A DNA stretch of 6,691 nt from JBBRMU01 sp038230655 (GTDB taxonomy: Bacteria; Patescibacteriota; Microgenomatia; UBA1406; GWC2-37-13). Position numbers and translations under genes: made by a program. This document shows positions 1 through 5,702 of the stretch, piece after piece (within the stretch, counting starts at the first letter, position 1; each line of letters begins with the position of its first letter). The notes under the pieces were generated by a model that searched no databases, was not told the origin of the DNA, and was given only the letters and a program-made list of their open reading frames with translations. The stretch is taken from NCBI GenBank assembly GCA_038230655.1, contig JBBRMU010000037.1, positions 1-6,691 on the forward strand. The letters run 5' to 3'.

Positions 1-1025
1 ATGATGAAGAAGGCGTAATGGGCTATGATGGAAAACTCAATATCCGCCCGAAGTATCAACGTGAGTTTATTTATCAAGAGAAACAGCGTAATGCGGTTAT
101 TCAGACTATACGCAAGGGATTTCCACTCAATGTGATGTACTGGGTAGTGAATGTAGATGCAACGTATGAGGTTTTGGATGGGCAACAAAGGACAATAAGT
201 ATCTGTCAGTATGTGAATGGTGATTTTAGTCTTGAGTATCAATATTTCCACAACCTCACCGAAGAAGAGAAAGAACAAATACTCAACTATGAGCTGATGA
301 TATATTTCTGTGAAGGCAATGATAAAGAAAAGTTAGATTGGTTCAAGACTATCAATATCTCTGGTATGAAGCTTTCTGACCAGGAATTACGGAATGCCTT
401 TTATACTGGACAGTGGTTAACAGATGCAAAGCGTCACTTTAGTAAAACAAACTGTGCAGCTTACAATTTGGGGAAAGACTATCTCACTGGGTCACCTATT
501 AGACAAGACTATTTGGAGACAGCGATTGAGTGGATTACTAAAGGTACAATAGAAGATTACATGTCCATACATCAGCCTGACCAGAACGCAAATGAACTTT
601 GGCTCTATTTTCAAAATGTGGTCGGTTGGGCACAGCTAACGTTCCCGAATTATCGAAAAGAAATGAAAGGTATAAGTTGGGGCAAGCTCTATAACGATTT
701 CAAAGATGAAAAATTTGATACTGACAAGCTAGATGCTGAGATAACAACACTTATGATGGATGATGACGTTACTAAAAAAACTGGTATTTATGAGTATGTC
801 CTACGTAAAGAAGAAAAGCATTTATCACTACGATCCTTTACTGACAACATGAAGCGTGAAGCTTATGAAAGGCAAAAAGGTATTTGTCCAGTGTGTGGTA
901 AACATTTTGAAATTGAGGAAATGGAAGGAGATCATATTACTCCTTGGTCGATAGGTGGAAAAACGACTGCGGATAATTGCAAAATGTTATGCAAAGAAGA
1001 TAATCGCAGGAAAAGTGATATCTAA
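1..1025 (+). CDS. DUF262 + HNH endonuclease-like protein, 5' end outside window
   Basis: This is probably a nuclease of the DUF262/GmrS-like class, a family that includes the anti-phage effectors GmrSD and SspE. The frame is open to the left edge (residues DEEGV precede the first ATG at 18), and the family conserves residues upstream of GYDGKL, so the true start is likely outside the window. Counting from the ATG at 18, the DUF262 (ParB-like fold) signature DGQQRT is at residues 54-59, after the conserved RPKYQREF at 11-18. The C-terminus carries an HNH module: CPVC at 290-293, DH at 305-306, N320, and LCKEDN ending at N329. The position where many HNH zinc knuckles have a fourth Cys is Asp here (LCKED rather than LCxxC). 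DUF262 parts in known systems bind and hydrolyse NTP; HNH cuts DNA. A defence role is inference; the family assignment is firm. The gene ends 15 bp before the hairpin of a transposon end. Confidence 0.88.
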   Translation, partial: DEEGVMGYDGKLNIRPKYQREFIYQEKQRNAVIQTIRKGFPLNVMYWVVNVDATYEVLDGQQRTISICQYVNGDFSLEYQYFHNLTEEEKEQILNYELMIYFCEGNDKEKLDWFKTINISGMKLSDQELRNAFYTGQWLTDAKRHFSKTNCAAYNLGKDYLTGSPIRQDYLETAIEWITKGTIEDYMSIHQPDQNANELWLYFQNVVGWAQLTFPNYRKEMKGISWGKLYNDFKDEKFDTDKLDAEITTLMMDDDVTKKTGIYEYVLRKEEKHLSLRSFTDNMKREAYERQKGICPVCGKHFEIEEMEGDHITPWSIGGKTTADNCKMLCKEDNRRKSDI

Positions 1026-1040
1026 TAACTTTGCAGAGAT

Positions 1041-1062
1041 CCCCGCTCTTTTAAGGGCGGGG
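1041..1062 (+). repeat. IS200/IS605 left-end hairpin
   Basis: The arms CCCCGC and GCGGGG pair perfectly and continue with a T-G wobble and a C-G pair around a TTTTAA loop. It lies 68 bp upstream of the TnpA start and 15 bp after the DUF262-HNH stop. Position and form match the subterminal imperfect palindrome that TnpA binds in this family. As a stable hairpin it may also end or weaken transcription from the upstream gene, although it has no T-run after it. Confidence 0.7.
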
Positions 1063-1129
1063 GTGAATGCATGCCCGGAGCGGAGGCAAGCGAAGCTTGA
1101 CGGAGTGAAGGCGAAGATGTCATGATTCC

Positions 1130-1525
1130 GTGGTGAAAACGGAGTATAAAACGGGAGCCAGTACAAAACATAGATTGCTGTTTCACGTGGTGTTTTGTCC
1201 AAAGTATCGAAGGCGAGTGTTCCTGGGGAATGTAGCAAAAAGGTTGTATGGATTGTTTGAACAAGCATGTGAGATGAATGATTGGGAACTGCATGAAGTA
1301 AATATACAAAAGGATCATGTGCATATGCTCGTACAAATAAATCCAAGAGAAAGTCTCTCAAAAGTCATACAGATACTCAAAGGTGGAACAAGCTATGTAA
1401 TTAGGAGGGAGTATCCGGAATTGGAAGAATTTCTCTGGGGAGACTCATTTTGGGGAGACGGTTACTTTGTAGAGAGCGTTGGGAAGAAGTTATGGCGGTT
1501 TATCCGCGCCATTTGGAAGGCTTGA
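1130..1525 (+). CDS. tnpA: IS200/IS605 family transposase TnpA, probably inactivated at its 3' end
   Basis: This is a Y1 HUH single-strand transposase that would cut and rejoin element ends as a dimer. The start is GTG at 1130. Residues 1-118 match the family well: KTEYKTGASTKHRL at the N-terminus, the HUH metal site HVH at 63-65 within KDHVHMLVQ, and GDSFWGDGYFVESVG at 105-118. In active relatives this last block is followed by a helix ending IRAY, where Tyr is the nucleophile. Here the helix reads KKLWRFIRAI, so Tyr is replaced by Ile-128, and the frame stops three residues later at a TGA. Adding one T after 1510 restores a TAT codon and opens the frame to the TAG at 1570-1572 (20 further codons including LEGLIKS). 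That is the pattern of a one-base deletion in a decaying gene, so the protein is probably inactive. The family call is certain; the lost activity is inference. Confidence 0.9.
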   Translation: MVKTEYKTGASTKHRLLFHVVFCPKYRRRVFLGNVAKRLYGLFEQACEMNDWELHEVNIQKDHVHMLVQINPRESLSKVIQILKGGTSYVIRREYPELEEFLWGDSFWGDGYFVESVGKKLWRFIRAIWKA

Positions 1526-1673
1526 TTAAGTCATACTCGATTCGAGATTGGAGGGATGATATGCTGAAGTAGACTGAACCAAAATTATAGACGTGCAGTG
1601 TCAGGGATAGGGGGAGTGCGAGAGACACTTACGAGTATAGAAATAACAACGGGTACGAAATCAAGGCTCTCGA

Positions 1674-1702
1674 TTGACATTGATAGGGGAATATTTTAGA
1701 AT
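1674..1702 (+). promoter_or_regulatory. Sigma70-type promoter for the ICMT-like gene
   Basis: There is a perfect -35 box TTGACA (1674-1679), a 17-bp spacer, and a -10 box TAGAAT (1697-1702) that differs from consensus at one position. Transcription would start near 1709, at or inside the Shine-Dalgarno run, leaving a leader of about 25 nt to the ATG. It lies inside the putative element, so the methyltransferase would carry its own promoter. Confidence 0.6.
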
Positions 1703-1711
1703 AAAGGAGGT
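1703..1711 (+). promoter_or_regulatory. Strong Shine-Dalgarno with poor spacing to the ATG
   Basis: AAAGGAGGT is close to a perfect anti-16S match but ends 22 nt before the ATG at 1734, too far for normal initiation. An in-frame CTG at 1722 (CTG CCA AAG AAT ATG) sits 11 nt after the last GG, close to the 12-nt spacing seen before the gene at 6623. Either CTG is the true start, or it is a mutated ATG and initiation at 1734 is weak. AGGT (1708-1711) can also pair with ACCT (1716-1719). Confidence 0.5.
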
Positions 1712-1733
1712 AACAACCTAACTGCCAAAGAAT

Positions 1734-2306
1734 ATGCACACAATTTATTACATTATCGCCATTGTTTCTTGGATCGTTATTGGCATGGTTTGGATTGTCG
1801 GCATATTCGGCAATAAAAAGACGCTAGCTCGGCCAGATGTGCGAAAATATCTTGGCACTACTCTATTACTCATCGTCTCTTATATTCTTGTCTTTAACAC
1901 CAGTCTTTCAAGTCCGTTGAATAGTATGATTACTTCGCAACACGGGTTTACGGCGCTCCTTGGTGCCGCTCTTGCGGTTCTCGGTGCTGTAGTGGCGATT
2001 TGGGCAAGGCTCATACTCGGCAGAAGCTGGTCTGGCTCTACAGCAACTCTTAAACAGGACCACAAGTTAGCACAAAAGGGACCGTACCGATTTATGCGGC
2101 ATCCTATCTATACGGGGCTTTTCATGGCAATGCTGGGCTTAGCTTGCACGATCGGCTTATTGGGGAATTATATCGGAGTCGTTCTGGGCCTCATTGCGCT
2201 TCTTATACGCATCCCTACCGAAGAGAAGTTGATGGTTGAGCAATTTCCAAACGAATACCCTGAATATATGAAGAGGACGAAAAAGCTGATTCCATTTGCT
2301 TGGTAA
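1734..2306 (+). CDS. Isoprenylcysteine carboxyl methyltransferase (ICMT)-family membrane protein
   Basis: This is an integral membrane SAM-dependent methyltransferase of the ICMT/PEMT-like superfamily. Bacterial members act on small or lipid-like substrates that are mostly unknown. The signature is clear: GPYRFMRHPIYTG at residues 116-128 is the conserved RHPxYxG cofactor-binding motif, followed by R159, the EE pair at 163-164 and the C-terminal EYPEYMKRTKKLIPF block. Hydrophobic segments lie at about 4-25, 39-55, 71-95 and 129-160, giving four or five membrane passes with the catalytic loop facing the cytoplasm. The length of 190 aa is normal. It follows TnpA by about 200 bp, has its own promoter, and lies inside the two hairpins of the IS200/IS605-like element where tnpB is usually found. 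A CTG at 1722 may be the true start and would add four residues. The substrate cannot be read from sequence. Confidence 0.85.
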   Translation: MHTIYYIIAIVSWIVIGMVWIVGIFGNKKTLARPDVRKYLGTTLLLIVSYILVFNTSLSSPLNSMITSQHGFTALLGAALAVLGAVVAIWARLILGRSWSGSTATLKQDHKLAQKGPYRFMRHPIYTGLFMAMLGLACTIGLLGNYIGVVLGLIALLIRIPTEEKLMVEQFPNEYPEYMKRTKKLIPFAW

Positions 2307-2340
2307 GCTAGCGGTTTCTCAAAAAGGTCTTATCTTCGTT

Positions 2341-2369
2341 AAAAAGGTCCTAACATAGTCGTAGACCTT
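2341..2369 (-). terminator. Weak terminator-like hairpin, leftward
   Basis: On the minus strand AAGGTC and GACCTT can pair across a 14-nt loop and are followed by a short T-run (TTTTT including the end of the stem). It lies downstream of the leftward SRAP gene. The stem is only 6 bp, so this is a weak candidate. The same AAAAAGGTC motif recurs 20 bp to the left (2321-2329 and 2341-2349). Confidence 0.25.
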
Positions 2370-2405
2370 CAGAAATCAAAAGGAATCATGACAGAGATAC
2401 AAAGT

Positions 2406-2425
2406 CCCCGTGCTTTAGCGCGGGG
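2406..2425 (+). repeat. IS200/IS605 right-end hairpin
   Basis: CCCCG and CGGGG pair perfectly, and TGC/GCG extend the stem to 8 bp (one T-G wobble) around a TTTA loop. Its sequence resembles the left-end hairpin at 1041-1062, and GTCCCCG..CTTTAGCGCGGGG is typical of right ends in this family. It lies 66 bp past the stop of the SRAP gene read leftward and could also act as a bidirectional transcription barrier between the two convergent genes. Confidence 0.65.
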
Positions 2426-2491
2426 TTCCATTTAATATCCAATTTTTTCCTATCTATATCAATCTTAGAATATTATCTGCGTACTAGATGA

Positions 2492-3178
2492 TTATGCAGT
2501 TGCAGCTATAGTACTTATTCCTAATGGATCTTCAATGGGTTTAATAAGATCTTCATAATCATTTTTATAACTATTTAGTTTTTGCGATACGGCATACATA
2601 TCCATCTTTTCTGCGGGATATGGATGAAGTTGATCGAGAAGTGGCTCAGGTTCTACAATATCAGGATTTAGCCATGTATCTTCTTTTCCTATATCAAACA
2701 TAACAGTTGCTCGCGGGTGAACTTTAGCCACAAGCTTATTGGGTTCTGTCGTAATGGTTATAAAGACATCCATTTTTTCACCCTTATCTTCTATTGTCAT
2801 GATGAATGCAGGAATCAAGAATAATCCTCCGTCCTTCTTCTTAAACAAGTAGGGTTGTTTCGTTCCATCAGGGAGTTTAGTCCACTCATAGTAAAAGTTT
2901 GCCGGGATTACAGCTCTTCGTGTTAGGAAAGCTTCAGTATATGTTTTCGTAGACATGAGTTTTTCTTCCTTCGCATTTATAAGCGGCGAATTTGACCATA
3001 CTGGCTTATATCCCCAACGAAGCATTGAAAGAGTCTTCTTACCATCTTGTTGAATAACTGGATATTTTTGAAACGGAGAAGCGTTATATCGTGGCTCGAC
3101 GCCATCTAACTTCTGATCATTATTATCTAGATATTCTTCCAGATCTTCTCTACTTGAAAAGCCTACACGTCCGCACAT
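2492..3178 (-). CDS. SOS response-associated peptidase (SRAP), YedK/HMCES-type abasic-site protein
   Basis: SRAP proteins bind abasic sites in single-stranded DNA and form a thiazolidine DNA-protein cross-link through Cys2, shielding the site from breakage and error-prone bypass. The protein starts MCGR, placing the essential Cys at residue 2 after Met removal. The other family blocks are present in order: YNASP (N32), RWG (54-56), NAKEE (68-72), RRAVIPANFYYEW with E98, TTEPN (143-147), HPRATVM with H154, and the C-terminal VS..LNS.KND. These match the C2, N, E and H active-site set of E. coli YedK, and 228 aa is the usual length. The block normally reading NAR(S/A)E has Lys at position 70 instead of Arg. 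The gene follows a 56-aa ORF by 5 bp, so the two form an operon, and its upstream region is shared with a lexA-like repressor and Y-polymerase operon. The upstream Shine-Dalgarno is weak, suggesting translational coupling. Family is certain; damage induction is inferred. Confidence 0.93.
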   Translation of the reverse strand: MCGRVGFSSREDLEEYLDNNDQKLDGVEPRYNASPFQKYPVIQQDGKKTLSMLRWGYKPVWSNSPLINAKEEKLMSTKTYTEAFLTRRAVIPANFYYEWTKLPDGTKQPYLFKKKDGGLFLIPAFIMTIEDKGEKMDVFITITTEPNKLVAKVHPRATVMFDIGKEDTWLNPDIVEPEPLLDQLHPYPAEKMDMYAVSQKLNSYKNDYEDLIKPIEDPLGISTIAATA

Positions 3179-3183
3179 ATACG

Positions 3184-3354
3184 TTATTCTTTACTTTCTA
3201 TTTCTTTTACCCGTTTATCAATATATGCTATTGCGTCTTCTTCAGTTATATCCCTCGAAGCTTTCGCCAATAATACCGAACAATCTTCAAATATAGGTAG
3301 TAATCTCACTTTCTTTTGGAATTCTGTGTCAGTAGTTCGAATTGTCTTCTTCAT
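3184..3354 (-). CDS. 56-aa unknown protein, first gene of the SRAP operon
   Basis: I do not recognise this protein. It is small, charged and soluble, with no membrane segment; the C-terminal half (EEDAIAYIDKRVKEIESKE) looks helical and acidic-basic alternating. The frame could begin further up at an ATG at 3423, giving 79 aa, but that start lies within the repeat-rich operator region. The ATG at 3354 is preferred because a perfect TATAAT box sits exactly 6 nt before it, predicting a leaderless mRNA that begins at this codon. It ends 5 bp before the SRAP start codon, so the two are almost certainly co-transcribed and probably translationally coupled. Its conserved-looking position suggests a role with SRAP, but no function can be assigned. 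Confidence 0.6.
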   Translation of the reverse strand: MKKTIRTTDTEFQKKVRLLPIFEDCSVLLAKASRDITEEDAIAYIDKRVKEIESKE

Positions 3355-3360
3355 GGGGCA

Positions 3361-3366
3361 ATTATA
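3361..3366 (-). promoter_or_regulatory. -10 box of a predicted leaderless promoter (SRAP operon)
   Basis: The minus strand reads TATAAT, then TGCCCC, then ATG. Six bases between the -10 box and the ATG put the expected transcription start on the A of the start codon. No good -35 box is found at 16-18 bp spacing (ACTATA at 17 bp is poor), so activity may need an activator or be low. The operator-like hexamers begin about 50 bp upstream. Confidence 0.5.
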
Positions 3367-3414
3367 CACCCTTTCGTCAACGTTATAGTAAAAATGGGTA
3401 TTGACTGAAATGAC

Positions 3415-3487
3415 TGTACACATTTATAGTACGTAACTAACAGATGTACACGCTTTATTGATAAGTATGTGTACGGTTGTATACATA
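3415..3487 (+). promoter_or_regulatory. Candidate LexA-like operator cluster between divergent damage-response operons
   Basis: Four GTACAC-like hexamers lie here: GTACAC at 3416-3421, GTACAC at 3446-3451 (exactly 30 bp on), GTGTAC at 3469-3474 and GTATAC at 3479-3484 (10 bp on). The last two form a 22-bp dyad, TATGTGTAC (3466-3474), GGTT, GTATACATA (3479-3487), with 8 of 9 positions paired, ending at the A of the lexA-like ATG. A TTGATA (3458-3463) and TATACA (3480-3485) pair inside it resembles a promoter, but its start point would fall just past the ATG, so the rightward promoter is unresolved. Autoregulation by the adjacent repressor is inference. The motif is not the E. coli CTGT-N8-ACAG or Bacillus GAAC-N4-GTTC box. 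Confidence 0.5.
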
Positions 3488-4059
3488 TGAACGACAGAGA
3501 AAAATTACAGAAATATCTAAAATCACACTTTATTCTCTCTAAAACTTTACCATCTTACCGGACGATACAAAAATACATGCAGTATAAATCTGTTAATGGC
3601 GTCACACGGATTATGAAACAGCTGTTGAAGGAAGGTATTATCATGAAGGATGAGAATGGTGTAATAGTTCCCGGAAGTCTCTTTAATATTCCTCTTAAAG
3701 GGACAATTCCAGCAGGTATGCCAATCTTTGTTGATAGCGAGCAAGATAATTCACTAGATTTGTATAAATATCTTTTGAATCTACCAAATAATGTATTTTG
3801 TCTATCTGTGCGAGGTGACTCAATGATTGATGCCGGGATTTTTGATGGAGATATTGCCTATATTGATCCTGCTCGAAGTGCTAGAATCGGTGATATTGTC
3901 GCAGCTTGTATTGACAATGAATGGACGCTAAAGTATTTGGCTGTTGATGATGATAGACGATTATGTTTGAAACCGGCAAATAAGAAGTATCCAACGCTTT
4001 ACCCACAAGAACAATTAACAATTGGGGGTGTACTTATTAGAGCCGCACGAGATTATTAA
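3487..4059 (+). CDS. LexA-like self-cleaving repressor (S24 family)
   Basis: The N-terminus (about 1-55) is a LexA-type winged helix: LPSYRTIQKYM at 21-31 and the recognition helix SVNGVTRIMKQL at 35-46. The C-terminus is an S24 peptidase fold. The cleavage bond is A76-G77 in TIPAGMP, the nucleophile is S112 in RGDSM, and the general base is K149 in TLKYL. The G-to-S and S-to-K spacings (35 and 37) nearly equal those of E. coli LexA, so self-cleavage on RecA filaments is expected. Having a DNA-binding domain makes it a repressor rather than a plain UmuD, though cleaved protein could still serve a UmuD-like role. ATG at 3487 is chosen over GTG at 3469 because LexA proteins start at MNDREK-like residues and the upstream codons overlap the dyad. 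The stop is 13 bp before the next gene, which leads into the polymerase gene. It differs enough from housekeeping LexA that I give no gene symbol. Confidence 0.88.
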   Translation: MNDREKLQKYLKSHFILSKTLPSYRTIQKYMQYKSVNGVTRIMKQLLKEGIIMKDENGVIVPGSLFNIPLKGTIPAGMPIFVDSEQDNSLDLYKYLLNLPNNVFCLSVRGDSMIDAGIFDGDIAYIDPARSARIGDIVAACIDNEWTLKYLAVDDDRRLCLKPANKKYPTLYPQEQLTIGGVLIRAARDY

Positions 4060-4072
4060 AGGAATAAATATT

Positions 4073-4354
4073 ATGTTACAAAAACTTGATGAGCGTGTTG
4101 ATGTCATTGCCATATTTACGAAAGAAGCTCCAATGCGACAAAGTGGCACGAAAATATATAGAGTACGCTGGAAAAGTCGAGAATATAATGTTACATCATT
4201 TGGACTACATCACTTAGAACGTCGTGGTAGTATAATTCACCATGTTTTTTCTGTTTCTACAAAAACGCTTAAGTTCACACTCGTGTTTAATTCAAAAACC
4301 CTCGTATGGATGCTAGAGGAGGTAAGCGATGCAACTCCCTATCTCTCGTGCTGA
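4073..4354 (+). CDS. 93-aa unknown protein between LexA-like repressor and Y-polymerase
   Basis: The start is ATG at 4073 with AAAGG 10 nt upstream; the frame is open further back, but only into the end of the repressor gene. The 3' end overlaps the polymerase start by 26 nt, so the three genes are one translationally coupled operon. The protein is soluble and rich in beta-type stretches. Visible blocks are YRVRWKSREYNV, HVFSV, LKFTLVF and a terminal VWMLEEVSD. This pattern (W-x-x-x-EYxV, then a central HVFSV strand, then FxLxF, then W-x-LEEV) recalls the small SH3-like barrel proteins of the DUF6504 type that sit near ImuB/DnaE2 or Y-polymerase genes in actinobacteria, but the match is by eye and weak. 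A role as accessory factor to the polymerase is inference from position only. Function is otherwise unknown. Confidence 0.75.
   Translation: MLQKLDERVDVIAIFTKEAPMRQSGTKIYRVRWKSREYNVTSFGLHHLERRGSIIHHVFSVSTKTLKFTLVFNSKTLVWMLEEVSDATPYLSC
4315..4323 (+). promoter_or_regulatory. Shine-Dalgarno deciding the Y-polymerase start
   Basis: AGAGGAGGT lies inside the coding region of the 93-aa gene and ends 5-6 nt before the ATG at 4329. This fixes the polymerase start and shows that the overlap of 26 nt is real, with independent or re-initiating ribosomes. Confidence 0.75.
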
Positions 4355-5594
4355 ACCATATATAATGCACATTGATCTCAATTCCTGCTTTGCAACAATT
4401 GAGCAATGTGCAAATCCGTTATTACGAGGAAAGCCAATAGGTGTTGCTGCGTATGCTTCACCAAGAGGATGTATTGTGGCACCAAGTATTGAGGCCAAAA
4501 AATATGGAGTAAAAACTGGGATGACAATTCGAGATGGTTTAGCATTATGCCCGAAACTTATTATTCGACTTCCAGATCCTCCGAAATACAGAGACGTCCA
4601 TTTACGATTTAAAAAAATATTTACCGAATATAGTGATACGGTAATTCCTAAAAGTATTGATGAAGCAATTATAGATTTTAGCGCCATGGCTGGTACGGGA
4701 ATTGATCTTGTCAAAATTGGTTATGAGATAAAGAGACGTTTAAAAGAAGAAATTAGTGAATGGATGACATGTAATGTGGGGATAGGCCCGAATAGATTTC
4801 TCGCCAAAACTGCTGCATCACTTCACAAGCCTGATGGACTTGATGTTATAACATATAAAAATCTTGAAGAAGTTTATAGTAAATTAGCACTTACTGATTT
4901 ATGCGGTATTAATAAGCGGTATGAGTATAGACTCAATGTTGCTCGCATATTTAACACTACACAGTTTTTAAAGGCAGACGCTGACTATCTAAAGCAATTT
5001 GTTTTTCAATCAGTTCACGCTGACTACTGGTATAAAAGACTAAGAGGATATGAAATTGATGATGTAAATTTTGCCACCAAATCTTTTGGACAAATGTATA
5101 GCATTAAAGGTGGAGCATCAACCGTTGAAGAACTTGAACCTGTTCTGTATAAATTAATAGAAAAAGCTGGCAGACGACTCCGAAGGCACGGTTCTGTTGC
5201 TCATGGCATACATATATTTACGCTTTGTAAAGATGGGTACTTCTGGCACCAGCAGCGATTACAAGACGTCGAAATGTATACAACACTTGAGCTATATAAA
5301 GGAATGTGGAGAGTGTTTTCAAAGAGACCTCAAAATGAAAAAATATTTAAGATAGGTGTATCATTCTATGATTTAGAACCGAAAGAGTTTGTTCAAGCGA
5401 GACTATTTGAAGATACAGACAATTTCTTACGACTACGTACATTAAGCGATACGGTAGATAAAATAAATGATGAATGGGGTGAATTCGTCGTGAGAACAGG
5501 GAAAATGCTTAATACAGAAGATCTTGTTGTAGATAGAATTTCATTTGGTGGTGTTAAGGAGTTAGAAGATTTATATTTATATAACCAAATATAA
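4329..5594 (+). CDS. Y-family translesion DNA polymerase (DinB/UmuC-like)
   Basis: This is an error-prone polymerase that copies past damaged bases. The palm carries the three metal ligands, D16 in HIDLNSCF and D111-E112 in SIDEAIIDF. F21 is at the steric-gate position that excludes ribonucleotides; the preceding residue, often aromatic, is Cys20. The thumb HhH region is NVGIGPNRFLAKTAASLHKPDGL (149-171) and then DLCGINKRYEYRL (190-202). The little-finger domain fills about 245-360 and contains QARLF at 356-360, a good fit to the QxxLF-type beta-clamp binding motif. The usual C-terminal VDRISFGGV block is present at 401-409, so the 421-aa protein looks complete and active. The gene is third in the repressor - 93 aa - polymerase operon, arguing for damage induction. 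UmuC-like versus DinB-like cannot be settled by eye, but the partnership with an S24 protein favours UmuC-like use. Confidence 0.93.
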   Translation: MQLPISRAEPYIMHIDLNSCFATIEQCANPLLRGKPIGVAAYASPRGCIVAPSIEAKKYGVKTGMTIRDGLALCPKLIIRLPDPPKYRDVHLRFKKIFTEYSDTVIPKSIDEAIIDFSAMAGTGIDLVKIGYEIKRRLKEEISEWMTCNVGIGPNRFLAKTAASLHKPDGLDVITYKNLEEVYSKLALTDLCGINKRYEYRLNVARIFNTTQFLKADADYLKQFVFQSVHADYWYKRLRGYEIDDVNFATKSFGQMYSIKGGASTVEELEPVLYKLIEKAGRRLRRHGSVAHGIHIFTLCKDGYFWHQQRLQDVEMYTTLELYKGMWRVFSKRPQNEKIFKIGVSFYDLEPKEFVQARLFEDTDNFLRLRTLSDTVDKINDEWGEFVVRTGKMLNTEDLVVDRISFGGVKELEDLYLYNQI

Positions 5595-5702
5595 ATCTTA
5601 AATATAAGGCTTCAAATGGAGTAATAAAAATAGCTAATGCCAATGAAACGATAGTTCCTTCTGGGGAAAGATTCAGATGAAAAAATCGAAATGGTATGAA
5701 AG

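Larger units (their letters stand above)
1031..2430 (+). mobile_element. IS200/IS605-type element with a non-transposase passenger gene (ends approximate)
   Basis: Two similar GC-rich hairpins, at 1041-1062 and 2406-2425, flank a TnpA gene and an ICMT-like methyltransferase. Both share the pattern CCCCG..CTTT...GCGGGG, and both are preceded by CAGAGAT (1034-1040 and 2391-2397), as expected for the two ends of one single-strand-transposing element. IS200/IS605 elements have no inverted terminal repeats or target duplications; subterminal hairpins recognised by TnpA are their ends. No tnpB is present, and the second gene slot is filled by the methyltransferase. The exact cleavage sites cannot be fixed from one copy. 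An alternative is that the right hairpin is the remnant of a separate insertion and the methyltransferase is simply a host gene caught between two ends. Confidence 0.5.

Noticed and set aside
987..1361. Two long leftward open frames opposite the transposon left end and tnpA.
   Set aside because: They are antisense shadows of tnpA, which has clear family motifs; they lack ribosome sites and cross the end hairpin.
1597..1629. AGTGTC and GACACT inverted repeat between tnpA and the methyltransferase, considered as an earlier right end of the IS.
   Set aside because: Six bases with a 21-nt loop and no GC-rich stem like the other two ends; not strong enough to place an element end.
2321..2350. AAAAAGGTC repeated twice at 20-bp spacing, considered as a CRISPR or iteron-like array.
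   Set aside because: Only two short copies exist, with no further units and no cas or rep gene near; at most part of a weak leftward terminator.
3091..3273. A 60-codon rightward frame opposite the SRAP start.
   Set aside because: It overlaps two better-supported leftward genes and has low-complexity Phe/Tyr-rich composition typical of antisense frames.
4028..4033. An extra GTGTAC inside the 3' end of the repressor gene.
   Set aside because: It is single, within coding sequence and without a dyad, so likely chance rather than another operator.
4313..4714. A 133-codon leftward frame opposite the polymerase start.
   Set aside because: It is a shadow of the conserved palm domain on the other strand and has no recognisable motif.
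5585..5680. A 31-codon open stretch after the polymerase, read in another frame, with a protein-like end (IKIANANETIVPSGERFR).
   Set aside because: It has no start codon with a ribosome site, and the polymerase already ends with its normal family C-terminus, so this is not a frameshifted tail. Chance open frame is the simplest view.
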